Shown: in pieces, positions 38,268 through 47,758 of the stretch
How positions within the stretch are numbered: the stretch's first letter is position 1
Layout of the letters: each line of letters starts with the position of its first letter
NCBI RefSeq assembly: GCF_001544515.1
Contig: NZ_FCOL02000002.1
Span: 1-64,000 of the forward strand
Reading direction: 5' to 3'
From: Caballeronia terrestris
Lineage (GTDB): Bacteria; Pseudomonadota; Gammaproteobacteria; Burkholderiales; Burkholderiaceae
Length of the DNA stretch: 64,000 nucleotides
Position numbers and translations under genes: made by a program
Notes under the pieces: model-generated
Database searches by the model: none
Told to the model about the DNA's origin: nothing
The model's input: the letters and a program-made list of their open reading frames with translations, nothing else

Positions 38268-39323
38268 TCAACTTGAGCGCTCTTTTGCGATATCGTTTTG
38301 AAACAGGGAGGTCATGTGACTCAATGTGTGTTGGACGGACGGAACCGGCGGCATCGAAGAAGAAGTCAACATAAGGTGGCGCAGGGTCCTTTGCATTCCA
38401 AATTCGAAAGATGTTTTTGGATGCCAGTTGAGTAAATGTTTAGCCAATGACACGTCAAGCACACTGACGGGCACGTCAAAAGCTCGCGCTGGCTGATAGT
38501 TCACCTCGACTGGCCGCGCAAGTATCTCTTCGATAACTTGGATGATTTTCCGGAGAGAGACTCCTTGTCCCGAACCAATGTTGATGATCGGATCGATATC
38601 GCGAAACGTTTCCCTAGCTGCGCTCATCGTCGCGAGCATCGCGTCAATTGTATCTTCTATATAGACATAATCACGAACGACAAAACCATCACCCCAAATA
38701 TTGATCGGCAGATTCGATAACGCACGATATGCAAATATCGATGCAGCACCCAATTGGCCGTCCACATTTTGACCCGGTCCGTACGGGTTGCTAAATCGAA
38801 GAATCCGTGCGTCGATACCGAACTGCCTCCGGTAGACCATCGCATAGGTTTCCGCGGAAACCTTTGACGCCCCATAGACGCCCAACGGATTCAAAGCGTG
38901 GTTCTCGGAGACAGGCAAGCGGGTCGGTGCGCCGTACACCGTTCCCCCGGAAGATGCCAGGACGATGGGTCCGCTTGCGGAAACACGCATCGCTTCAAGG
39001 AGGCCGACCGTACCGACGAGATTCGTCGTGAGATCAGCGAGCGGAGAGGCGTTTGCGCTTCGGGGAGACGTCGACCACGCGAGATGGAACACGCCGTCAA
39101 CACCGCTGAGCGCAGCAACCCAGGTTTCTGGCGACGAGTCCAGTCGGCATTCAATTTCCGAGGCGTCGCCAGTCGCGCTGCGGACTGCACAGCGAACGTT
39201 GTGGCCGTTTGCGCGCAGCCGACGCACGAGGGCCGTACCGATGAAGCCGCTCGCACCTGTCACAAAGAATGTCTTTCTGTCAGTCGTTTGTGGCATTGGG
39301 TGCATATCTGTAACCATCTGCAT
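38268..39323 (-). CDS. NAD-dependent sugar epimerase/dehydratase (paralogue)
   Basis: About 351 residues from ATG 39323 (a GTG at 39344 and ATGs at 39317 and 39305 are also possible, and none has a strong ribosome binding site). It has the SDR motif GASGFIGTALVRRL, SSGGTVYGAPTRLPVSENH, catalytic YGASK and SNPYGPGQN. It shares order and unusual wording (SSGGTVYG, IWGDG-x-VVRDY) with the epimerase at 1756-2772, so the two are paralogues, but with clear divergence. It likely interconverts a nucleotide sugar for the island's glycan. Confidence 0.85.
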   Translation of the reverse strand: MQMVTDMHPMPQTTDRKTFFVTGASGFIGTALVRRLRANGHNVRCAVRSATGDASEIECRLDSSPETWVAALSGVDGVFHLAWSTSPRSANASPLADLTTNLVGTVGLLEAMRVSASGPIVLASSGGTVYGAPTRLPVSENHALNPLGVYGASKVSAETYAMVYRRQFGIDARILRFSNPYGPGQNVDGQLGAASIFAYRALSNLPINIWGDGFVVRDYVYIEDTIDAMLATMSAARETFRDIDPIINIGSGQGVSLRKIIQVIEEILARPVEVNYQPARAFDVPVSVLDVSLAKHLLNWHPKTSFEFGMQRTLRHLMLTSSSMPPVPSVQHTLSHMTSLFQNDIAKERSS

Positions 39324-40600
39324 GTCTCGAAAAGACAGGGGCACAGCTTACCATTCCAACAATAATGGTGAGGTAAAAAAAGCTCGACGATGAATAGTCG
39401 TTTGATGCAAGATTTTTTGATACCACTTCGTTGCCGAAGTCTAGGTGACAAAGTTACTCGAACGACGTGATGTCATGCTTAACGGGCCGCCAGCAGCTAC
39501 GAAGCGGAGGGAGGTCGATGCGAGCTGACCAAGTTTATTGCACCATGCTCTGTGCCGCGTCAACTCCTTCCGACTTATCCGGCTTACACGGAAAAACACA
39601 GGCACCGGCACAATAGAACACAGCCATCTAGTGGCCGGAAAAGCCTCGCAGGATAGCCACGGGCTGTGTGCTGCCAGTCTCAGGACTTGAAAGGACGACG
39701 CAGCGGAGGCATAAAACTTGCAAGCAAAAGTTGAAGCTTCCCTGAATCGGATAGAGGTTCTTCAAGGTTAGATTATCCCTCAATTCAAAATTGGCTGGGC
39801 AGGATGCCCGAAAAGCCCCGCCTCCTCGTCACGCATTGTTCAAAGTCTGACGAATTTCGACAACCAGCCAGAAAAGCTATCAGATTTCTCGCATCGATAG
39901 TCAATCGTACGCCTGCTGTATCGGTAGGAGGCTGCTTGAACGCCTCTGGTAGCAAAAGACCGAGCGCTGTGCTCGTCCACTTGAATGCATGCGTTTGTAA
40001 AGCGCGTACTCAAGAACGATTTGAGCCGAACCGGGGTGACGAATGCCGGCAGGCGTCGAGAGACGGCCGGCCAGCGCCTGTGTTGTCTCAACTCGCGGCG
40101 TGGCAACGCTGAAGGCTTGCTCGATTCGCCCTGGTTCAGCGGATTATCTGATTAGCGCGGCTCGGCGAGTCCGGCTATGCGAAGCTCTGCCCGATCTTGA
40201 TGCAACGCCTTCGAAAATTCGAATGCGTGCTTTCCACTTCAGACGCTCGGACTCAAGTCATCGACTTGGGCGGCTTTTGGTTATCTGCGGATATTGGTGC
40301 ACCCTTTCGCACGGACATTTGAACGTCGGGTCTGCCCAGACAACGGACCCTCCCCAGCATCGGCCTGAAGTAGCGGTACAGGTTGCGTCACGATGGGGAG
40401 TCCTTGTGAAGCCGCCACCTCGGGCCTTAACTTGGCGCCATACTACAAGGGTCTCCGGAAGTCAAGGGGCGGTTCGGCTACATTCGCTCATCCTTTTTGC
40501 ATTGTATAACGAGGTACTCGGCAATGGCGATTCGCATGGCCGCACAGCTCAAACGCCACGGGCGCGACGCATCTTCATGTCGACCTCTGCATTTCTTCTC
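39324..40600. other. Decayed stretch without recognisable genes
   Basis: About 1.3 kb in which all open frames are short or lack any family feature. It precedes two clear plus-strand pseudogenes, so it is likely further decayed coding DNA or rearrangement debris. No inverted repeats of insertion-sequence type were noticed. Confidence 0.4.
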
Positions 40601-41310
40601 TCGCCGGCCAGCGGTCTCCTGTCGCCATGGCCGCCTACAATCACCAGTCGTTCGTGGCGACGGCGGTTTCAACGGTTCTTGATCAGACTTTCGGGTCCGG
40701 AGCTGATTGTGGTCGATTACGGCTCGAGCGACGGCACGCCGGACGTCGTGGCTTCCATTAAGGCCTCCCGCATAAAGCTTACATGACTGCCTGTCAATCG
40801 GGCCGTGCATCCGCGCAACTTGGCATTGAACCATGCACGCGGACCCTATATCGCATTCCAAAATTCGGACGATGAGTGGCAACCGACAAAGTTAGCGTTG
40901 CAAATTCGTGCAACGGAAGGGGATTCGACTTTGTCTGCATGCTTTACTGCCGGGGAGCTCATTGGCGAAGCTGGGCAACCCGCCACCGGAACGTGGGCCG
41001 ACGGGCTATTCACTACCAAAGAGCGGTTGCAAGCCAGTTGGCTCAGGCACTTCTTTGATATTGGCAATTGCCTTCTCCTGCCGTCTGGTGTGGCGAGCGC
41101 AGCTGAGCGATTTCGACCTTTGGATCCGTTTGACGGCACTCGGCCAATTCCGCCTGCTGCCAGAGTCTCTGACCCGTACGCGCATCGTGGCCAATGCAAA
41201 TCTCAGCGGCCCCATCCATCCACCGTGAGACGCGCTCAACTGGAACACGCGGTCGTTTTGGAGCGCTATCTGGAAAAGCCGCTTCTCGACATGGTCAGCC
41301 ATTTTATTGA
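40600..41310 (+). pseudogene. Decayed GT2 glycosyltransferase
   Basis: Pieces of a GT-A enzyme occur in the right order but in different frames. VAMAAYNHQSFVATAVSTVL (from about 40612) is in one frame, ELIVVDYGSSDGTPDVVASI (40700-40786) in another. A TGA at 40784-40786 interrupts the join to LPVNRAVHPRNLALNHARG and IAFQNSDDEWQPTKLAL in the same frame. LSDFDLWIRLTALGQFRLLP (near 41110-41170) is in a third frame and QLEHAVVLERYLEKPLLDM returns to the second. At least three frameshifts and one nonsense codon show the gene is dead. Confidence 0.88.
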
Positions 41311-42344
41311 ACAGCGCGAAATTGGAACGCTCCGCTTCATTGCACGTCCACGCGGTGACAGGCTGGACCTGCTCGTGCATGCCAAGGCAGAACCCGGCAA
41401 TGTCGGCATTGTCCAACTGGCACCAACGCGACGGCCAGCAACCGTGACCGGGTCCATGGTGGCGATTCACCCCCCTTTTCTGAATATTTCGATGATGTGG
41501 CTAGCGACGTTCTGAGCGATACGCTGCAAAGCGAACAGGGCAGTCGCTTCTTGGGCAAGCTCGATCGGAACATCTTCGTCGTCGATGACGTTGATGTCGA
41601 CGACTCCCTGCATCGCTGGATTTCGCTCGAACTCTTCAAGACACTTCTTTCAGTCGATCTTCTGGTCAATACGGATGCGCGATCCGTTCTTTGCTGTATG
41701 GATTGGCGCACGCTGTATGGGCGCGGAGTCGCCGGCCGAACTGACTTTGGTCGGACTCTCCGGCGTTCCCTCGATAGCGAGGCGAGACCTCGGATCCTTC
41801 TGGAATCAGATACTCGGCTCGACCGCCTGAAGCAAGGGGCGCCCACGGCGGGGCGTCGGCCCATCGAGCATCTGGACGGATGGGCCTTTGCCGCAAACGA
41901 TTCTGTCACTATGTCCAATGGCACGGTCGCCCTGCGCCATGTTCGGGTTCATTGCGCAGCACGCGAGGCGCCCGAATGGGATCAGCCGATCCTCCATACG
42001 CTGGAGGAGCAGGTTGTCGAACTGTTGTGCCGGAGCCGGGACGGCGTCCTGGAGTTCGCATTCTGCCCGCGGTGGGAGCCGGGTCTCGTCAGGGGTGTAG
42101 AACTGGGGCCGACCTTTTTTCGTCGCCCGACAGAGCCGGCAACGCAGGGTGTCATTCGTGCCCACGTACGTCAGTCGATGAAGGCGGCAGGTTCTATCGC
42201 ACGACGACAGACTACCGGATCGTCGAGATCACGGCGATCGCAGATGACGATCAGTTCTTGTGGCTGAGGTTATCCGAGGTGCAGGCGCTGATGCACTCTG
42301 GCATGTTCAACAACGAACAACAACAACGAGGCCCGCAGTGCTAG
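41310..42344 (+). pseudogene. Decayed NDP-hexose 2,3-dehydratase (EvaA-like)
   Basis: The family has two tandem homologous domains, and parts of both are visible. From domain 1: REIGTLRFIAR, LLVHAKAEPGNVGIVQLAPT, then after a frameshift in the C run 41470-41475, SDTLQSEQGSRFLGKLDRN. From domain 2: REAPEWDQPILHTLEEQ, RDGVLEFAFCPRWEPGL, and after another shift near 42170, DEGGRFYRTTTDYRIVEI and LSEVQALMHSGMFNNE. A third shift near 42325 separates the last conserved residues (NNEARS). About 100 N-terminal residues are missing. The live enzyme removes water from C2/C3 of dTDP-4-keto-6-deoxyglucose, the first step to 2-deoxy sugars. Confidence 0.85.
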
Positions 42345-42555
42345 TCCTTTCACACCTCTAGCTCAAGCGAACGAAAGAAGCGGGACATCCAGTCGCAACG
42401 CCTAGCCGCATCAAAACTCGTGATGCAAAGTTAGATGAATCTCGACACTAAATGCGCGGCGACGGACCTCTCCTTTTCGTCCTCCCCGCTTTTACGTCCA
42501 CCCTGTCGCAGGCACTACAATCTACCCCCGCCGACGTCACTCGCTTTCCACTCTC

Positions 42556-43272
42556 ATGCGCACCCGATTCCTCCTCCTCGGCCTCCCCCTGATCGCCCTC
42601 GCCGCCTGCGGCGGCAAGGCCACGCCGACGCCCAGCTACCAGCAGGAGATGTTCAGCACCGGTCCGAGCCCGTACGCACGCAACTTCGAGGCCCCGACGA
42701 AGGAAACCTGCGAAGCCGCCCGCCGCGCGCTGCTTTCGCAAGGCTTCATGACGACGATGGTCCAGCCCGACACCGTCGATGCCAACAAGAACTTCCAGCC
42801 GGCACCGGAGACGCACGTCGTCGTGTCGTTCCATGTCGTGTGCACGCCCGGCGAGAACACGACCAACACGAGCATCGCCTACGTGAACGCCGTGCAGGAC
42901 GGCTACGCGCTCAAGAAAAGCGACACCTCCGCGAGCGTGGGTCTGAGCGTGCTCGGCTCGCTGTCGCTGCCGATCCGCTCGAACAGCGACGCGATGGTCA
43001 AGATCTCCAGCGAAACGGTCCCAGCGGGCAAGTTCTACGACCGCTTCTTCACGCTGATGAACCACTACCTGCGCACGGTGCCGCGCAGTTCGCCGATTCC
43101 CGGCGAAAACATCAAGAGCGAGGCACTCGCGCCATCGCTGATCCTGAACTCGCCCGAACTCACGCCGACGCCGATCGTCGTGCAGGCGCCGGCGGCCGCC
43201 GCAACGGCGATCCATGCGTCCGGCGCGATGGCCGCGTCTGCCCCGGTGCCGGCGTCGTCGCCGACGCAGTGA
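42556..43272 (+). CDS. DUF2242 family lipoprotein
   Basis: A 238-residue predicted lipoprotein with a signal peptide ending in the lipobox LAAC (Cys18). The body has QQEMFSTGPSPYARNF and ETCEAARRALLSQGFM, then a beta-rich part and a Pro/Ala-rich tail. I place it in DUF2242, a family of unknown function seen in beta-proteobacteria. GC-rich codon use marks the return to core DNA after the island. It stands alone upstream of the porin gene. Confidence 0.8.
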   Translation: MRTRFLLLGLPLIALAACGGKATPTPSYQQEMFSTGPSPYARNFEAPTKETCEAARRALLSQGFMTTMVQPDTVDANKNFQPAPETHVVVSFHVVCTPGENTTNTSIAYVNAVQDGYALKKSDTSASVGLSVLGSLSLPIRSNSDAMVKISSETVPAGKFYDRFFTLMNHYLRTVPRSSPIPGENIKSEALAPSLILNSPELTPTPIVVQAPAAAATAIHASGAMAASAPVPASSPTQ

Positions 43273-43605
43273 GCACCGCGCCACAGCCAGAACTGTTCTT
43301 AAATCTTCCCGCGCATGACCGAGCATGACGCCGGTTACGCCCGCGTGTCGATAGCACCTTCGCTGATCCGTCGCGCCGCCGGCGCGGGCGGGCGCTTCGC
43401 TTCCCTCCTCCGTTTCGCTCCGAAGTAACACCGCAACGCGCCGTAATCCGCCGTGTGGCGCACGCCCCACGGCCCGCGCGCCGCCCTGCGTTCTAATGCG
43501 GCCTCCGGTCGATGCGCGTCGACTTTTCGACCGGACGCCGGATGCGCGGGCGACACCACACCTCGCCCCGTCCGGCTGACCCACCTGCAATTTCGGAGAA
43601 CAGCA
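43273..43605. other. Porin upstream region
   Basis: About 330 bases without a gene. A 9-bp perfect inverted repeat (43504-43512 and 43527-43535, 14-base loop) lies about 70 bases before the porin start and may be a leader hairpin or an operator. A GGAGA ribosome binding site precedes ATG 43606. Confidence 0.45.
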
Positions 43606-44742
43606 ATGAAGAAATCCCTCTTGGCGCTCGGCGTGCTCGGCACGGTGGCTGGCGCCGCTCACGCGCAAAGCAGCGTCACGCTCTACGGCCTGATCGACGC
43701 AGGCCTCACCTACACGAACAACCAGGGCGGCGCCCACAACTTCCAGGCGACGAGCGGCGCGGTCAACGGCAGCCGCTGGGGCCTGCGCGGTGCGGAAGAT
43801 CTCGGCGGCGGCCTGAAGGCGATCTTCACGTTGGAAAACGGCTTCAACATCACGAACGGCAAGCTCGGCCAGAACAGCCGCGAGTTCGGACGCCATGCGT
43901 TCGTCGGGTTGTCGAGCGATCGTGCTGGTAGCGTCACACTCGGCCGCCAGTATGATTCCGTGGTCGACTATCTCGGCCCGCTCGCGCTGACCGGCACGCA
44001 ATACGGCGGCACGCAGGCGGCCCACCCGTTCGACAACGACAACCTCGACAACTCCTTCCGCGTCAGCAACTCGGTCAAGTACCAGAGCCTGAACTACGGC
44101 GGCTTCAAGTTCGGCGGCCTGTATGGCTTCTCAAACGACGCGGGCGACTTCGCGACGAACCGCGCGTACAGCGTCGGCGCGTCGTACAACTACGGCCCGC
44201 TGAACGTAGCGGCCGGCTACTTGCAGTTGAACAACTCAGGCGCGACGCTCAATTCGAGCGGCGCCGTCAGCGACGACGCCACCTTCACCGCCGGCCGCCA
44301 GCGCACCTTCGGCGCGGGCATCAGCTATGCGTTCGGCGCGGCGCAGGCGGGCTTCGTCTTCACGCAGACGCGCCTCGACGACGCGACGGGCATCGGCGCA
44401 TCGGCGTCGGGCACGACGAACGGCCTCGTCCTCACCGACGGAAGCGCGCGCTTCACCAACTACGAAGTGAACGGCCGCTACAGCCTGACACCCGCGTGGA
44501 CGCTGTCGGGCGCCTACACGTTCACGGACGGCCGCATTGACGGCGTCAGTCCCAAGTGGAACCAGGTGAGCCTGCAGACGGCCTACGCGCTCTCGAAACG
44601 CACCGACGTCTATCTGCAAGGCGTGTATCAGCACGTCAGCGACACGGGCGATTCCGGCGTCACCGCGGCGGTCAACGGCTTGAGCGCATCGTCGTCGAAC
44701 AGCCAGGTCGCGGCGACAGTCGGTTTGCGTCACCGCTTCTAG
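43606..44742 (+). CDS. Gram-negative porin (OmpC-like)
   Basis: From ATG 43606 the protein is 378 residues with a signal peptide ending AHA before QSSVTLYGLIDAG, the standard start of a Burkholderia trimeric porin. Alternating hydrophobic strands form a 16-stranded barrel. LRGAEDLGGGLKAIFTLENGF is the conserved early strand pair, and it ends in VGLRHRF with the C-terminal Phe needed for outer-membrane assembly by BAM. The open frame from 43453 adds no signal sequence. It is monocistronic, followed by a strong terminator. Confidence 0.95.
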   Translation: MKKSLLALGVLGTVAGAAHAQSSVTLYGLIDAGLTYTNNQGGAHNFQATSGAVNGSRWGLRGAEDLGGGLKAIFTLENGFNITNGKLGQNSREFGRHAFVGLSSDRAGSVTLGRQYDSVVDYLGPLALTGTQYGGTQAAHPFDNDNLDNSFRVSNSVKYQSLNYGGFKFGGLYGFSNDAGDFATNRAYSVGASYNYGPLNVAAGYLQLNNSGATLNSSGAVSDDATFTAGRQRTFGAGISYAFGAAQAGFVFTQTRLDDATGIGASASGTTNGLVLTDGSARFTNYEVNGRYSLTPAWTLSGAYTFTDGRIDGVSPKWNQVSLQTAYALSKRTDVYLQGVYQHVSDTGDSGVTAAVNGLSASSSNSQVAATVGLRHRF

Positions 44743-44826
44743 GCGGCGCCGAAGCAGAATCGATACTCCGTGAGCACGGCGGGCGCAACGCGCGAGAGGC
44801 GATGCGCCCGCCGATCCAAAAGCGAA

Positions 44827-44860
44827 AAAGCCGTTCGCCCCGCAAAGGGCGAACGGCTTT
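44827..44860. terminator. Bidirectional terminator between porin and oligomer hydrolase
   Basis: A perfect 14-bp stem (44827-44840 and 44847-44860) with a 6-base loop, preceded by an A-rich and followed by a T-rich stretch. It sits between two convergent genes and can serve both. Confidence 0.92.
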
Positions 44861-44885
44861 CTTCAGGTTGCGACCCAGCAGCGGA

Positions 44886-46994
44886 TCAGTTCGGCACGTT
44901 CACCGCGCCACCCGCCGCGTTGATCGCATCGCCGCCCGGATTCGCCGAAATCGCCGGCAGATTGGCCGTCGTCAGCGCGGGCGCCGAGCCGGGTGTGCCG
45001 CCGCGCGGCGTCGTATGCACCACCTGCGACGGCGGCAGCGCCGCGCCGTTCTTCAGATGGCTCCACATCAGGTTCAGCGCCTGGATGTTGTAGTAGTGCA
45101 GGGGAATGAATCGCGTATCGAAACCCGCGACGCTCAGGAACGCATCGAAATGCTGCCCGTTCGTGATCTCGTAGAGCGAAAGCTGGCTCGACTTGCCTTC
45201 CGCCACCTGGTTCGCGCCGAGGTACGGACGCGACGCATGGTTGATCGGCACAAGCGCGTCGGCGCGTCCCTGCACGATGATCGCGGGCTTGCCGCGCAGG
45301 TTCGCCTTCACGCGGATCGCGTTCACGTTCGCCGCCATCGTCGGATTGCCCGTCGTCCAGAGCGTGCGCATGCAGACCGCGCCCGCAAAGCTCGCGTCGG
45401 CGGTCGCCAGACGATGATCCGCCGCGCCCGACGTCCCCGCGTTGTACACGAGATTGACGCCATTGGTCGGCGGCACGCCGTTGCCGTTGCCGAACACGGT
45501 GAGCATCGGCGAGACGAGCGGCGTGAGGCCGGCCGCGCCGGTCAGCGGGTTGGTCGTGCCGAAGCTGAAGTTGCACAGGTTGTCGGCGACGCTCGCCTGC
45601 ATATAGGCATTCGCATACGTCACCGCGACCGCCGGCACTGCCTGCGAATCCCACATCGGCGCCTGCAGCGTGTCGGAATCGGACTGGTAGCCCGCCTGAT
45701 GGAGCTTGTCGAGCGCGTCGTTGGCCTGGCTCCGCGTGTCGCCGCCGGAGACGAGCCCGCTCGCCGCGAGCGACGCGCAGCGCGCCGTGCGGATCGCGTT
45801 GGTCGTCACGAGCGGCAGCGCCGAGAGATACGGCGACCCGGCCGCGGCGGTCGCGAGCGCGGCGCATGGCTGCAGCAGGTTCGCGAGCGTCGTGTAGTCG
45901 GCGAGCGGCGAGCCGAACGCGCCGACCGCCACGCCACCCTGCCTCACCGACACCTGCGACGGCAGGTTCAGGTTGATCTGCGGCTCGCCGACGACGACCG
46001 CCGTGATCCAGCCGTCGGTGTCCTGCTCGGCTGCCGCGAGCGACGCGCCGCCGCCGTTGCTCACCGAGGCCGCGATCGTCGTGATGCTGCCTTTGCCATA
46101 GCGGACCTTGCGTGTGGTGCCGTCGAGCGTGCCGTACGAATCGTTGAGCGCCCAGTACGCGAACTGGATCGCCTGCAGCGTGTTGTTGCCCCAGTCCTTC
46201 TCAGGATTCTGCTGCGAGTGCGCGTGCTTGAACGCGTAGCGGTTCGAGAAATTCGTGTTGAACGTCGATGCAGAGGCCGAACCGAGGTTCGCCGTGAAAA
46301 CGCTCGACTTGCCCGCGGCGTTGGCGCCCGCCAGCGTACCGTCGATCAGCGTCACGATGTTCGTCGCGAGTTCGTGCGCGCCGTTGCCGCTGCCCTTGTC
46401 GGTGTAGGCGACCGCGCAGCCGCGCTTCAGGCCCCACTCGCCCGCCGCGGAGATCGCGCCGTACACGCCGCGCGAGCCCGACGACGTCGCCGTGACGATG
46501 CACGGCTGGTCCGGATTGAAGCTCGCAGGAATCTGCACGAGCAGGCTCACGTTCTTCGTGCCGCTGCCGTCGTCGGCGAAGGCGAGGTATTCCTTGCCGG
46601 CGATCTTGCCCTCGCCGAGCGTGTCGTTGCCGTTCAGGTCGACGTTCGGCCCCCAGAAACGGCCGTAGCCGCCGTTCGCCGACATGTCGACGAGCGCGCG
46701 GTAGTTCGAATAGATCGCCAGACGCCGCAGTTCGGCGGCGGTCGGCTGCGCGGGGCTCGCGATCGTCGGCGGCGTCGCGGAGGCGAGGCCCGTCTTGCCG
46801 AGGCCGGCGGTCAGCAGGTCGTCGGTGTTGCCGTCGTAGGTCTGCGTCTTCACCGATCCCGCGATGAAGTTCGGCAGCGTGTTGTTCGCTGGGGCGCTGT
46901 TGTTGTTGTCATCGCTATCGCTGCAGGCGGTGAGCGCGACCGCGCTCAGTGCGACGAACGCCGTCATCCATGGAAGCCTTGGAATTCTTGTCAT
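44886..46994 (-). CDS. D-(-)-3-hydroxybutyrate oligomer hydrolase
   Basis: A 702-residue enzyme cleaving 3-hydroxybutyrate oligomers to monomers during polyhydroxybutyrate use. A lipoprotein-type signal ends LTAC (Cys24). Conserved segments include LPNFIAGSVKTQTYDG, GRFWGPNVDLNGNDTLGEGK, GSRGVYGAISAAGEWGLKRG and the nucleophile region ASVSNGGGAS, whose serine is the likely catalytic residue; near the end, QGRADALVPINHASRPY and GQHFDAF supply the Asp and His. It stands alone, convergent with the porin. Confidence 0.9.
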   Translation of the reverse strand: MTRIPRLPWMTAFVALSAVALTACSDSDDNNNSAPANNTLPNFIAGSVKTQTYDGNTDDLLTAGLGKTGLASATPPTIASPAQPTAAELRRLAIYSNYRALVDMSANGGYGRFWGPNVDLNGNDTLGEGKIAGKEYLAFADDGSGTKNVSLLVQIPASFNPDQPCIVTATSSGSRGVYGAISAAGEWGLKRGCAVAYTDKGSGNGAHELATNIVTLIDGTLAGANAAGKSSVFTANLGSASASTFNTNFSNRYAFKHAHSQQNPEKDWGNNTLQAIQFAYWALNDSYGTLDGTTRKVRYGKGSITTIAASVSNGGGASLAAAEQDTDGWITAVVVGEPQINLNLPSQVSVRQGGVAVGAFGSPLADYTTLANLLQPCAALATAAAGSPYLSALPLVTTNAIRTARCASLAASGLVSGGDTRSQANDALDKLHQAGYQSDSDTLQAPMWDSQAVPAVAVTYANAYMQASVADNLCNFSFGTTNPLTGAAGLTPLVSPMLTVFGNGNGVPPTNGVNLVYNAGTSGAADHRLATADASFAGAVCMRTLWTTGNPTMAANVNAIRVKANLRGKPAIIVQGRADALVPINHASRPYLGANQVAEGKSSQLSLYEITNGQHFDAFLSVAGFDTRFIPLHYYNIQALNLMWSHLKNGAALPPSQVVHTTPRGGTPGSAPALTTANLPAISANPGGDAINAAGGAVNVPN

Positions 46995-47389
46995 TCTCAG
47001 TCTCCGTCATGATTATTATATGACCGGGCGGCGGCCCGGCCTGGCGTCTTTGCGGGCGCAAAAACGCATACGGCCAACGCAAGTTCCGGGCCGGTTCCAC
47101 ACCTTCGCCAGAAGCACCTGGCGCCGGGCAGAGCCGGGTTTGACGCGTCCTGGAAGATTCCTCAGCCGTCCAGAAAGAGAGGCATACGCGCGAACATGCG
47201 CATCCGCGCGGCTGTCCCGCGCCGGGGAACCGTCTCCGTATCGAGACGGCGGCCGGCACTCGACGCCGGAGCGGCTACTCCCAACGAAAACGGGTTCCGG
47301 CGCGCGAAGCGCCGGAACCCGTCAGGCCATGAGCCCCGGCGACGCCGCGCTACGCACGACGCACGACGACGCCCCACGTCTTGCTCGAC
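46995..47389. other. Intergenic region before oligomer hydrolase
   Basis: About 395 bases without a gene. It holds the promoter of the oligomer hydrolase and the terminator of the BON gene at 47287-47321. Confidence 0.5.
47287..47321 (-). terminator. Intrinsic terminator of BON-domain gene
   Basis: A perfect 12-bp stem (47291-47302 and 47310-47321) with a 7-base loop. On the minus strand it is followed by TTTTCGTTGG. It lies about 70 bases after the BON gene stop. The T run is short, so strength is moderate. Confidence 0.7.
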
Positions 47390-47758
47390 TCAGCCCCCTC
47401 CGCCCTGCGTGCCGAGCGTGATCTTGTTCGACACGGATTTGACGCCGGCCACGCCCTTCGCGACTTCCTCGGCCTGGGAGATCTGGCTGCCGTCCGGCAC
47501 GGAGCCCGTCAAGGTCACGGCACCGTTGCGCGCCTTCACGAACACGTTCGACACGTCAAACCCCTGCGCCTTGGACAACGCCTTGCGAACGTCGTTGCCC
47601 AGCTTGCGGTCGGTCTTCTTGGTCGCGCTCTTCTCGGCCTTGGCGGTGGCCGCGGAGTCGGTGGTCGCCATGGCATCGCTCGACTGGGCATACGCGCTTG
47701 AGGCCACGGCTACGCACAACACCACACCCAGCGCCTTCAACATATCGACAGCTTTCAT
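47390..47758 (-). CDS. BON-domain periplasmic protein
   Basis: A 122-residue protein with a signal peptide cleaved after AYA, a Lys/Ala-rich linker, and one BON domain (NDVRKALSKAQGFDVSNVFVKARNGAVTLTGSVPD, then EEVAKGVAGVKSVSNKI). BON domains, as in OsmY, bind membranes or phospholipid and are often stress-induced. A strong AAGGAG site precedes ATG 47758. It is monocistronic. Confidence 0.9.
   Translation of the reverse strand: MKAVDMLKALGVVLCVAVASSAYAQSSDAMATTDSAATAKAEKSATKKTDRKLGNDVRKALSKAQGFDVSNVFVKARNGAVTLTGSVPDGSQISQAEEVAKGVAGVKSVSNKITLGTQGGGG

Noticed and set aside
39804..40112. Plus-strand frame of 102 codons
   Set aside because: No family features, no ribosome binding site and a conflicting frame on the other strand; probably debris.
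44556..47012. Plus-strand open frame of 818 codons over the oligomer hydrolase
   Set aside because: Its translation is extremely Arg-rich and without motifs, while the opposite strand carries the recognised enzyme.
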